Shown here piece by piece: positions 57,376 to 64,000 of a DNA stretch of 64,000 nucleotides; position 1 is the stretch's first letter; each line of letters opens with the position of its first letter. The notes beneath the pieces were generated by a model, which was not told the origin of the DNA, searched no databases, and worked only from the letters and a program-made list of their open reading frames with translations. Source of the DNA: Pseudomonas maioricensis (GTDB lineage Bacteria; Pseudomonadota; Gammaproteobacteria; Pseudomonadales; Pseudomonadaceae); the NCBI RefSeq assembly GCF_022790535.1, contig NZ_LOHG01000009.1:199083-263082 (forward strand), written 5' to 3'. A program made the position numbers and the translations under genes.

Positions 57376-58263
57376 TCAGTCTATTGCAGCTTCCTCAAGG
57401 TTCCGTTGGCGAGGAATTGCGGAAACGTTCCAGCGCTCGATTGCCCACTTCAATACCTCTTGAGGGGTGCCGTACGCGAGTGCAGATTCTGTTTGCTGGC
57501 CCAGTGCGCGCAAAGCTCGCAGCAGCAGTGGCGTCGCCTGATCGGTCTCCAGGGGCGGCGAACGATAGCTTTTGCCAAGCTTGTGGCCGTCGGGCTGGGT
57601 AATCAGCGGTACGTGCAGGTAACGCGGTTGCGGTGCGCCAAGTAATTCCTGAAGGTAAAGCTGGCGCGGGGTAGAGTCGAGCAGGTCGGCGCCGCGGACG
57701 ATATCGGTCACGCCCTGCATGGCGTCATCAATGACGACCGCCAGTTGATAGGCATAAAACCCGTCACGGCGGCGTATGACAAAGTCGCCGACGGCCCGAC
57801 CAAGATGTTGTTGAAACGTGCCTTGCACCCGGTCTTCAAACCGGTACAGCAGTTCCGGTACCCGGATGCGGATGGCAGCCTCTTGAGGCGAGTGTCCGGC
57901 GTTTCTGCAGGTGCCCGGATAAATACCCTGAAACGGTTCGAGCTGTTTGCGCGAGCAGGTGCAGGCGTAGGCAAGGCCATGGCTGAACCAGCGATTGATG
58001 ACTTCCTGATAAGCCTCATGACGATGGCTCTGCGTGACCAGTTGGCCGTCCCATTCAAAACCGTAGCGTTCGAGCGTCTCAAGAATGGCGCTTTGAGCAC
58101 CCGCGACTTCTCGAGGCGGGTCGAGGTCTTCCATGCGCATCAGCCACTGACCACCGACTGCGCGGGCATCGAGGTAAGACGCGAGTGCTGCGACCAGTGA
58201 GCCAAAGTGCAGATAACCGCTGGGCGTCGGCGCAAAGCGCCCGATGTAGGAGGGGGATTTCAT
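57376..58263 (-). CDS. gluQ: Glutamyl-Q tRNA(Asp) synthetase
   Basis: Truncated glutamyl-tRNA synthetase paralogue that loads glutamate onto queuosine 34 of tRNA-Asp. 295 residues: HIGH-type RFAPTPSGYLHFGSL near residue 9, cysteine zinc site (YACTCSRKQLE, CRNAGH), DLLDSTPRQLYLQ and KLGKSYRS (KMSKS-type); the anticodon-binding domain is absent. It lies between dksA and cbrX on the same strand. Confidence 0.95.
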   Translation of the reverse strand: MKSPSYIGRFAPTPSGYLHFGSLVAALASYLDARAVGGQWLMRMEDLDPPREVAGAQSAILETLERYGFEWDGQLVTQSHRHEAYQEVINRWFSHGLAYACTCSRKQLEPFQGIYPGTCRNAGHSPQEAAIRIRVPELLYRFEDRVQGTFQQHLGRAVGDFVIRRRDGFYAYQLAVVIDDAMQGVTDIVRGADLLDSTPRQLYLQELLGAPQPRYLHVPLITQPDGHKLGKSYRSPPLETDQATPLLLRALRALGQQTESALAYGTPQEVLKWAIERWNVSAIPRQRNLEEAAID

Positions 58264-58346
58264 GGGGCGGATGTTACTGGAGATTGTTGGATATCTGTAG
58301 GAGATCGTCCGTTGTCCATGACACCGCGGTCACAATGCAACACTGA

Positions 58347-58439
58347 CCTGTAGGAGCGCACGAGCACCGCGAGGCCGCGATGGCGTTCTGCCTGAAACAC
58401 CGCCATCGCGGCCTCGCGGTGCTCGTGCGCTCCTACAGG
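58347..58439. repeat. Perfect 39-bp palindromic repeat
   Basis: Left arm 58347-58385 and right arm 58401-58439 are exact inverted copies over 39 bases (core GAGCACCGCGAGGCCGCGAT) around a 15-base loop. It is a REPIN of a family seen once here; perfect symmetry suggests recent movement. It lies between gluQ and dksA. Confidence 0.95.
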
Positions 58440-58467
58440 GTGGGGAGTTTGGTTGAGCTGAAAAACA

Positions 58468-58493
58468 ACAAAGGACGCCGAAGCGTCCTTTGT
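58468..58493 (-). terminator. dksA terminator
   Basis: ACAAAGGACGC-TTCG-GCGTCCTTTGT on the minus strand, followed by TGTTTTTC. Confidence 0.92.
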
Positions 58494-58513
58494 GTGCAAA
58501 GTTGCGGGTCGTA

Positions 58514-58957
58514 TTACTTGCCGACCTGCTTTTCCTTGATTTCTGCCAACGTTTTGCAGTCGATGCAAAGGTCGGCGGTCGGGCGGGCTTCGAGGCGGCG
58601 GATGCCGATCTCGACGCCGCATGATTCGCACCAGCCGTATTCTTCGTCTTCGATCAATTGCAGCGTCTTGTCGATCTTCTTGATCAACTTGCGCTCGCGA
58701 TCACGAGCGCGAAGCTCAAGACTGAATTCTTCTTCCTGGCTGGCACGATCGGCCGGATCAGGAAAGTTGGCAGCCTCGTCCTTCATGTGAGTCATGGTGC
58801 GATCGACTTCATTCATCAACTGCTGCTTCCAGCCGTTGAGGATTTTCGTGAAGTGGCCGCGCATTTCAGCGCTCATATACTCTTCACCCTTACCGAGTTC
58901 GTAAGGCTTGAAGTCACCGTTCAGCTGGTTGTTCTGCTGCTTTTCTTGGGTGGGCAT
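58514..58957 (-). CDS. dksA: RNA polymerase-binding factor DksA
   Basis: Binds the polymerase secondary channel and potentiates ppGpp at stable RNA and amino acid promoters. 147 residues: coiled coil (about 33-105) with the acidic tip [11 protein letters not shown], and a four-cysteine zinc finger (Cys110, Cys113, Cys131, Cys134). I start at [10 protein letters not shown] (58957), with GAGAGGCGG upstream; an upstream GTG adds six residues. Confidence 0.98.
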   Translation of the reverse strand: MPTQEKQQNNQLNGDFKPYELGKGEEYMSAEMRGHFTKILNGWKQQLMNEVDRTMTHMKDEAANFPDPADRASQEEEFSLELRARDRERKLIKKIDKTLQLIEDEEYGWCESCGVEIGIRRLEARPTADLCIDCKTLAEIKEKQVGK

Positions 58958-59309
58958 GAATGGACCGCCTCTCACTCTTTAATCCATTGCGCAGGAAAAT
59001 ATCCATCACCGGCACCTGCCGGCCCTGCGGCTGCAAGCGGGCGAACTTACCAGATCGAATCGGAGCGCGCTACTCCCGGTTGTCGAGCGTGCATTCGGTC
59101 TGGGCGGTTAATGGCCGTTGCAACAGACGCGGGCCTGAAGAAAACGTTCCACGCCTGAAACGCGTTACACCCATTTGGATAGATTTTGCTCTGCACTCCA
59201 CTGTTGTCGGGGCGTGATTAACTTCCCTGTGCAGATGAGTGCTTGGGTAGAATCGCTCATCATTTTGTATGTCTGCGGGCATCCGGTCGGATCAAATTAA
59301 GGAAGGCTA
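58958..59309. other. dksA / aminotransferase divergent upstream region
   Basis: 352 bases with no gene that I can support. It must hold the promoters of dksA and of the aminotransferase-sfsA pair, but no promoter boxes could be fixed. Confidence 0.4.
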
Positions 59310-60482
59310 ATGGCTCAGCCCTACAGTGCGCGCAGTCGCGCCATCGAACCATTCCATGTCATGGCGTTGCTGGCACGGGCGAATGAATTGCAGGCGGCAG
59401 GGCACGACGTCATTCATCTGGAAATCGGCGAGCCTGACTTCACCACGGCGCAACCCATTGTTGCGGCCGGGCAGGCCGCGCTGGCGGCGGGCAAAACACG
59501 TTATACCGCGGCGCGGGGCCTGCCTGAATTACGTGAGGCCATCGCTGGCTTTTACGGTCAGCGCTACGGCGTGACTGTGGATCCTGGGCGGATTCTGGTG
59601 ACCCCCGGTGGTTCGGGCGCGCTGCTCCTGGCCAGCAGTTTATTGGTTGATCCCGGTAAGCACTGGTTGCTGGCTGACCCTGGTTACCCGTGTAACCGGC
59701 ACTTTCTGCGCCTCGTGGAAGGCGCTGCACAGTTGGTCCCGGTCGGTCCTCAGGAGCGCTATCAACTTACGCCGGATCTGGTGGCACGGCATTGGGATCG
59801 GGACAGCGTCGGCGCACTGGTTGCATCGCCTGCGAACCCGACCGGTACCTTGCTGAGTCGCGATGAACTGGCAGCGCTTTCCTCCACCCTCAAGGCGCGC
59901 AACGGGCACCTGGTGGTAGACGAGATCTATCACGGTCTGACTTATGGCACTGATGCTGCGAGTGTGCTGGAAGTCGATGATGAGGCGTTCGTTCTCAATA
60001 GTTTTTCAAAGTATTTCGGCATGACCGGTTGGCGACTGGGCTGGCTGGTTGCTCCTCAGGACGCTGTGGCTGATCTGGAAAAACTGGCCCAGAATCTTTA
60101 TATCAGCGCGCCTAGCATGGCCCAGTACGCTGCGCTGGCTTGCTTTGAGCCAGAGACGCTGGAAATCCTGGAGCAGCGTCGTACCGAGTTCGGGCTGCGT
60201 CGCGACTTCCTGTTACCGGCGTTACGCGAGCTCGGTTTCGGTATCGCGGTGGAACCCGAAGGTGCGTTTTATCTGTATGCCGACATCAGCACGTTCGGCG
60301 GCGATGCGTTCTCTTTCTGTCAGCACTTCCTTGAAACTGAACACGTTGCATTCACGCCGGGGCTGGACTTTGGCCGCTTCCAGGCGGGGCACCACGTGCG
60401 CTTCGCCTACACCCAGAGTCTGCCGCGTTTACAAGAGGCGGTGGAGCGCATTGCTCGCGGCTTAAGGAGCTGGCAAGGCTGA
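59310..60482 (+). CDS. PLP-dependent class I/II aminotransferase
   Basis: 390 residues of fold-type [17 protein letters not shown] motif near residue 37 (LEIGEPDF), [36 protein letters not shown] (cofactor and carboxylate contacts), [12 protein letters not shown] and Schiff-base Lys234 in [16 protein letters not shown]; arginine in [10 protein letters not shown] binds the substrate carboxylate. The substrate cannot be inferred. AAGGAAGG precedes ATG. Its stop overlaps the sfsA start (TGATG). Confidence 0.93.
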   Translation: MAQPYSARSRAIEPFHVMALLARANELQAAGHDVIHLEIGEPDFTTAQPIVAAGQAALAAGKTRYTAARGLPELREAIAGFYGQRYGVTVDPGRILVTPGGSGALLLASSLLVDPGKHWLLADPGYPCNRHFLRLVEGAAQLVPVGPQERYQLTPDLVARHWDRDSVGALVASPANPTGTLLSRDELAALSSTLKARNGHLVVDEIYHGLTYGTDAASVLEVDDEAFVLNSFSKYFGMTGWRLGWLVAPQDAVADLEKLAQNLYISAPSMAQYAALACFEPETLEILEQRRTEFGLRRDFLLPALRELGFGIAVEPEGAFYLYADISTFGGDAFSFCQHFLETEHVAFTPGLDFGRFQAGHHVRFAYTQSLPRLQEAVERIARGLRSWQG

Positions 60483-61237
60483 TGCGTTTTTCTCCAGAGC
60501 TTGAACAGGGTTTGCTGCTGGTGCGCTACAAGCGTTTTCTGGCGGATATTCAGACTGACAAAGGCGAATTGCTGACCATCCATTGCCCCAATACGGGGTC
60601 AATGTTCAATTGCATGATGCCCGGTGGGCGTGTGTGGTTCAGCCGCTCCAACGATCCAAAGCGCAAGTTGCCCGGCACCTGGGAAATCAGCGAAACCCCT
60701 CAGGGACGGTTGGCCTGCGTCAACACCGGGCGGGCGAATACCTTGGTAGAGGAGGCTTTGCGCGCCGGCGTCATAACCGAACTGAATGGTTTTACTGCGC
60801 TCAAGCGGGAAGTGGCCTACGGTCAAGAAAAAAGCCGGGTGGATTTCCGTCTGGATTATCCGCAGGGACCGGCTTATGTAGAGGTCAAAAGCGTCACGCT
60901 GGGCTTTGACGACAGCGCAGTGGCGGCGTTTCCAGATGCGGTCACCCAACGTGGTGCCCGCCACTTGCGGGAACTGGCGACCCTGGCTCGCGAAGGTGTG
61001 CGTGCGGTGTTGTTGTACTGCGTCAATCTAACGGGCATTGAAGCCGTGCGACCGGCCCAAGAGATTGACCCAGGCTACGCTGCCGCGTTGCGCGAGGCGG
61101 TTGAGGCGGGCGTTGAGGTGTTGGCGTATGGCGTGCATCTGACACCAGAGGAAATCTTCATTGATCGTCCCTTGACGCTGCGCTGGGGCGTAGAAACTGA
61201 TCAATCGGCACCGGGTATATCAATCCAGATGCCTTGA
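60482..61237 (+). CDS. sfsA: SfsA family nucleic-acid-binding protein
   Basis: 251 residues matching Sfs[29 protein letters not shown] at the start (OB-fold), [19 protein letters not shown] with nuclease-like acidic residues, and [10 protein letters not shown]. Its role (sugar fermentation stimulation, DNA binding) is poorly defined in all bacteria. Coupled to the aminotransferase by a one-base overlap. Its last 37 bases overlap the convergent Rieske gene. Confidence 0.94.
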   Translation: MRFSPELEQGLLLVRYKRFLADIQTDKGELLTIHCPNTGSMFNCMMPGGRVWFSRSNDPKRKLPGTWEISETPQGRLACVNTGRANTLVEEALRAGVITELNGFTALKREVAYGQEKSRVDFRLDYPQGPAYVEVKSVTLGFDDSAVAAFPDAVTQRGARHLRELATLAREGVRAVLLYCVNLTGIEAVRPAQEIDPGYAAALREAVEAGVEVLAYGVHLTPEEIFIDRPLTLRWGVETDQSAPGISIQMP

Positions 61238-61530
61238 TGATCTTCATGGCTGGTAATGCCGCGTAATGACTGTCCTTCACAAGGGCCTGCCACACATTCG
61301 CCGCTTTCAATGAGGAACAAGGCCCCGTGAGTTGCGCAGTGAATCAAACTCGCGCTGGGGTCCAGAAACTGGTCGGGCTGCCATTCCAGTGGCACGCCTC
61401 GATGTGGGCAGCGGTTGTCATAAACGAACACCTGCCCGTTGCGACGCGTGGCGAACAGTTTTCGGCCATTGATTTCAAAGCCGCGGCTTTGGGCTTCCGG
61501 CAATTGGTCACCGGTACAGAGCAGTTTCAC
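61201..61530 (-). CDS. Rieske [2Fe-2S] small ferredoxin-like protein
   Basis: 109-residue single Rieske domain with both cluster boxes: Cys-Pro-His at about residues 41-43 and Cys-Ala-Thr-His at about 61-64. No membrane helix or catalytic oxygenase domain, so a soluble electron carrier is likely; partner unknown. The start is GTG 61530 with GGAGG upstream. The 3' end runs 37 bases into sfsA on the opposite strand. Confidence 0.88.
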   Translation of the reverse strand: MKLLCTGDQLPEAQSRGFEINGRKLFATRRNGQVFVYDNRCPHRGVPLEWQPDQFLDPSASLIHCATHGALFLIESGECVAGPCEGQSLRGITSHEDHQGIWIDIPGAD

Positions 61531-61892
61531 CAGGGCCTCCGTTGGGCGCGTGAAGATGGGTTCTCAGGCCTGGCAGTGTGTCAGTCTTTGCAGGGATGTG
61601 GATGATCAAATCTCGACGACAGCCCAGGGCGAGCAGGACTATTGCGTGCGGATGTACTGGCGTCTTCCCGGATAAATCCGGTCCCACGACGGTCTCGTAA
61701 TGTTCGAGTATCAACCGTTACCTCATGAAACTGCCGCAGTGGCGGACGAGACTGGGGGTGAGACATCATGCCTGGTTCAGAAACTTCCGGTTCTCACGTA
61801 GTCCACCTCTCTCTTGTTCCTAACGGCAATCTGCTGGTCGCTGGCTCATATATCTTCTCGCTTTGATTGTTTGAAGCGTATCAGGACGACCT
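61531..61892. other. Rieske-deoC intergenic region with a single REP half
   Basis: 362 bases. The segment 61664-61687 (rc GTGGGACCGGATTTATCCGG) resembles one half of a Pseudomonas REP, with no inverted partner nearby. No gene is supported. Confidence 0.55.
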
Positions 61893-62681
61893 ATGAGCAT
61901 GGATATCTGCGATGAAGATGAGCAATTGGCACGCCAGGTGATTGGCCTGTTCGATTTGATGGCGCTGGATGTCAACGACACTGAGGCCCGAGTCGTGGGT
62001 TTATGTCAGCGGGCGATGACGCCCTTAGGACCTATCGCGGGCATCTGCGTCTATCCGCGCTTCGTGTTGTTGGCGCGAACGACTCTGGATCGTCTACTCC
62101 ATCGCGATATTCGCGTGGTGGCTGTGGTCAATTTTCCCTATGGCTCGCCGGGCATTGAGGCAGTTGTCTCTGAAACGCGTGCGGCGGTCATGTCGGGCGC
62201 CGATGAGATCGACATGGTGTACCCGTTTCGTACGCTGCTTTCGGGCGATCAGCAGACTGGGAAAGACATGATTGCTGCATGCCGTGCTGCATGCGGCCCT
62301 CGCACTGTACTCACCGTGACGCTGGAGGTGGGCGATCTGCGTGACCCCCAGATCATTCGTAATGCCTGCCAAGGGGCGATTTTGGCGGGCGCAAACTTTA
62401 TCAAGACCAGCACCGGCAAACTTGTGGACCCTCCTACCCCCCAGGCTGTGCGGATCATGCTTGAGTGCATTGTTGAAGTCGGCGGGCAGGTTGGGCTCAA
62501 ACTTTGCGGTGGCTTGCGGACCCTTGCCGACGCCAGGCTGTTCATCGATATGGCGCGTGCACGCTTTGGCCCGCAGTGGGTCAGTGCTCAGCGAGTACGG
62601 CTGGTGGGGTCAAGCTTGCTGGACGATGTATTGATGCAGCTCGGAGTTTTCGCGCCAGGTTCCAATGAGCATGGGTACTGA
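61893..62681 (+). CDS. deoC: Deoxyribose-phosphate aldolase
   Basis: Cleaves 2-deoxyribose-5-phosphate to acetaldehyde and glyceraldehyde-3-phosphate in deoxynucleoside catabolism. 262-residue class I aldolase: DEIDMVYP with Asp107, Schiff-base Lys171 in FIKTSTGK, and Lys203 in GLKLCGGLRT, all corresponding to the E. coli catalytic triad. Other deo genes are absent from the vicinity. TCAGGA precedes ATG 61893. Confidence 0.94.
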   Translation: MSMDICDEDEQLARQVIGLFDLMALDVNDTEARVVGLCQRAMTPLGPIAGICVYPRFVLLARTTLDRLLHRDIRVVAVVNFPYGSPGIEAVVSETRAAVMSGADEIDMVYPFRTLLSGDQQTGKDMIAACRAACGPRTVLTVTLEVGDLRDPQIIRNACQGAILAGANFIKTSTGKLVDPPTPQAVRIMLECIVEVGGQVGLKLCGGLRTLADARLFIDMARARFGPQWVSAQRVRLVGSSLLDDVLMQLGVFAPGSNEHGY

Positions 62682-62743
62682 ATGCTCCGGTGGCAGGAAG
62701 AAGTCATCTGTGTCGAAGATTGGCATCGACAAAAGTCACAGGC

Positions 62744-62855
62744 AAAAAAAGACCCGGCAAAAAGCCGGGTCAAAAACCGTGATTAGCCTGATGAGGAGAT
62801 AATCTGAAAGTCCGAACCAAGGTCTTTCAGCTATCGGCCAGTCTCGCGACCGGTT
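62744..62855 (-). ncRNA. prrF: PrrF-type iron-responsive small RNA
   Basis: Minus-strand RNA of about 112 bases, from AACCGGTCGCGAG (5' end near 62855) to a GACCCGGC-TTTTT-GCCGGGTC terminator with T7. The middle contains CAGATTATCTCCTCATCAGG and GCTAATCACGG, the conserved PrrF core that I recognise, which pairs with mRNAs of iron-using proteins such as sodB in P. aeruginosa. A Fur box and promoter precede it. Only one copy is in the window; others, if any, lie elsewhere. Confidence 0.9.
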
Positions 62856-62857
62856 GT

Positions 62858-62889
62858 GATAATCATATCGATTCTCATTTGCAAGTCAA
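62858..62889 (-). promoter_or_regulatory. prrF promoter with overlapping Fur box
   Basis: Minus strand -35 TTGACT (62884-62889), 16-base spacer, -10 TATGAT (62862-62867). The plus-strand segment 62858-62876 matches the 19-base Fur consensus at 14 positions and covers the -10 and spacer, so Fur-Fe would block polymerase. Confidence 0.85.
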
Positions 62890-62924
62890 TGACTTCTTCT
62901 CATCTATTTTCAGGAGCGGCTCTA

Positions 62925-63197
62925 TCAACCCTTTCCAGAGCCTGCCCGATGGCTGACCATTTTGTTCAAAACGTCTTTGCGATCGTTGGGCAGGTCATTC
63001 CAGTGAATGTCCATTAGCGCTGCATCAATCGCATACAACAGCACTTTGGTGGCTCGAAATCCTCGCTTTCGGACCGCCCGATAAGCATCCACAGCCCCCA
63101 TTCGACGTAAATCCGAAGCGCTGTGTATACCCACGGCGTGTAACCATTGTGCTGACGTCTTGCCGACGTTTTTCAGGTGCTGCAGTTCATCGTTCAT
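62925..63197 (-). CDS. TfoX C-terminal-domain-like protein
   Basis: 90 residues resembling the TfoX/Sxy C-terminal helix-hairpin domain: LKNVGKTSAQWLHAVGIHSASDLRRMGAV and AYRAVRKRGFRATKVLLYAIDAALMDIHW. The N-terminal TfoX domain found in competence regulators is missing, so a competence role is not implied. GGAGG lies upstream of the double ATG; I use the second (63197) for spacing. Its 3' side abuts the prrF promoter. Confidence 0.82.
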   Translation of the reverse strand: MNDELQHLKNVGKTSAQWLHAVGIHSASDLRRMGAVDAYRAVRKRGFRATKVLLYAIDAALMDIHWNDLPNDRKDVLNKMVSHRAGSGKG

Positions 63198-63397
63198 CAT
63201 GCCTCCGTGCAATGTTGAGCTCTGACTGTGGGTGAAAACATGGCAAGTCTGGAAAGATTGTAGCGTTTGAGGGGGAAGGCGCAGGGGCGGTGATCGGATA
63301 GATAGCTTCAGGTGATCAGTGGACGGCGGGGCAGTACGAACACGGCCCGGCATGCATTGCGCATGCGGGCGTGATCAATACGGAACGTGCGGAAGTT

Positions 63398-63742
63398 TCA
63401 GTGCGTTCGGTAGCGCAAGCGTGTACCGAAGTTGACTGACATCAGAATTTCGTCTGCGGTCAGTTCGCGCGGGAAGAACGTTCCGGAAATCTGGGCATGT
63501 GCAATGCTTGCCCCTTCCAGTGGCGTGCTGCTCAGGTCAAGCCCGCGCAGGTCGGCGGAGCGGAAGTACGCATCGGTGAAGTCGATACCGGCTGTGTCGA
63601 GGTTGCGCAAGTCCAGTCCGCGGAAATCACCGCCCTTGAAATCGATCGTGCCTGACTTGGGTTTTTCCTGGTTGAACCCTGCCACATCGTCGTTACGCAA
63701 CATCGCGTACAGCGGGGAATCCAGTACTTTGGGCTGACTCAT
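63398..63742 (-). CDS. Small pentapeptide-repeat protein
   Basis: 114 residues with about seven A(D/N)LXX-type repeats (FRGLDLRNLDTAGIDFTDAY, FRSADLRGLDLSST, LEGASIAHAQISGTFF), which should form a short right-handed helix. Function unknown. The start is ATG 63742 with GAGGCG upstream; an upstream in-frame extension is less likely. The C-terminal 25 residues are outside the repeat. Confidence 0.82.
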   Translation of the reverse strand: MSQPKVLDSPLYAMLRNDDVAGFNQEKPKSGTIDFKGGDFRGLDLRNLDTAGIDFTDAYFRSADLRGLDLSSTPLEGASIAHAQISGTFFPRELTADEILMSVNFGTRLRYRTH

Positions 63743-63842
63743 AGCGCCTCGCTTTTCCGTTCCGTTAGAATTATGACGCCAGTATATCGCCACTATTTTG
63801 AAGCCGTGAAGCACTAACTGCCAAACGGCTCAAAACATTGTT

Positions 63843-64000
63843 TTAGAGCGCAGGAAGGCGCTGACGAAGGTTTTCGATCAGGCTGTCGAGATCACTGCTT
63901 TTATTGGTTTCGACGCGTTTGCTGTGCAGGGTTTCTTCTGCTGTCAGCGGTTCGCGGCTGGCTTGTTGGGCCTGGATAACTTCCATTGTTGCGTCTGACG
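63843..64000 (-). CDS. C-terminal fragment of an unidentified gene
   Basis: The last 51 codons of a minus-strand gene that begins beyond the window, ending LDSLIENLRQRLPAL and a TAA at 63843-63845. It is polar, Gln/Glu-rich and probably helical. I do not recognise the family. Confidence 0.65.
   Translation of the reverse strand, partial: SDATMEVIQAQQASREPLTAEETLHSKRVETNKSSDLDSLIENLRQRLPAL

Noticed and set aside
62811..62830. CTTTCAG repeats in the prrF region as a mobile repeat
   Set aside because: They pair with each other as a stem of the PrrF RNA and occur nowhere else as a unit.

Overview
The window is an ordered stretch of a Pseudomonas chromosome. Evidence is the gene order grpE-dnaK-dnaJ-dapB-carAB-greA, ftsH-folP-glmM-tpiA-secG-tRNA-rimP-nusA-infB-rbfA-truB-rpsO-pnp and dksA-gluQ-cbrX-cbrAB-crcZ-pcnB-folK-panBC, plus several REP/REPIN repeat families, the CbrAB/CrcZ regulon and a PrrF-type sRNA. 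The repeats suggest the fluorescens-syringae lineage; the species cannot be fixed from this sequence alone. No phage, insertion sequence, CRISPR array or integrated island is visible.

Layout: 1-3758 lactate uptake and oxidation (lldD cut by the window edge, lldP, divergent lldR with an operator between). 3919-6703 trans-translation and envelope (smpB, ratA, rnfH, bamE) and fur. 7040-13036 recN and the heat-shock set grpE-dnaK-dnaJ behind a sigma32-like promoter. 13049-19502 dapB, carA-carB-greA and a small membrane protein; carA has a leader with a terminator hairpin. 19524-26113 yhbY, rlmE, ftsH, folP, glmM, tpiA, secG. 26157-35280 tRNA-Leu(GAG), initiator tRNA-Met, then the translation/RNA superoperon rimP to pnp. 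35571-43007 mixed genes: BON protein, DUF2845, DUF748, an RlmI-like methyltransferase, a thiolase and an MpaB-family protein. 43163-49682 acsA, a small DUF6124-like gene with a long structured leader, pgi, panC, panB. 49950-58957 folK, pcnB, crcZ, cbrB, cbrA, cbrX, gluQ, dksA. 59310-64000 aminotransferase, sfsA, Rieske protein, deoC, prrF, TfoX-like and pentapeptide proteins and a cut gene.

Two regulatory circuits can be read partly from this window. CbrA/CbrB should activate crcZ through the sigma54 promoter at 52498-52514; CrcZ carries about six A-rich motifs that titrate Hfq/Crc. Matching AAnAAnAA motifs sit beside the ribosome binding sites of acsA and lldP, so the effector RNA and two plausible targets are here together. 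Second, fur is present, and a Fur-box-like promoter drives an unlabelled sRNA at 62744-62855 that I recognise as PrrF.

The least explained element is the about 205-base leader at 45398-45604 ahead of the 70-residue DUF6124-like gene. It has two strong hairpins, a possible pseudoknot next to the Shine-Dalgarno site, and a 9-base repeat that could support alternative pairings.
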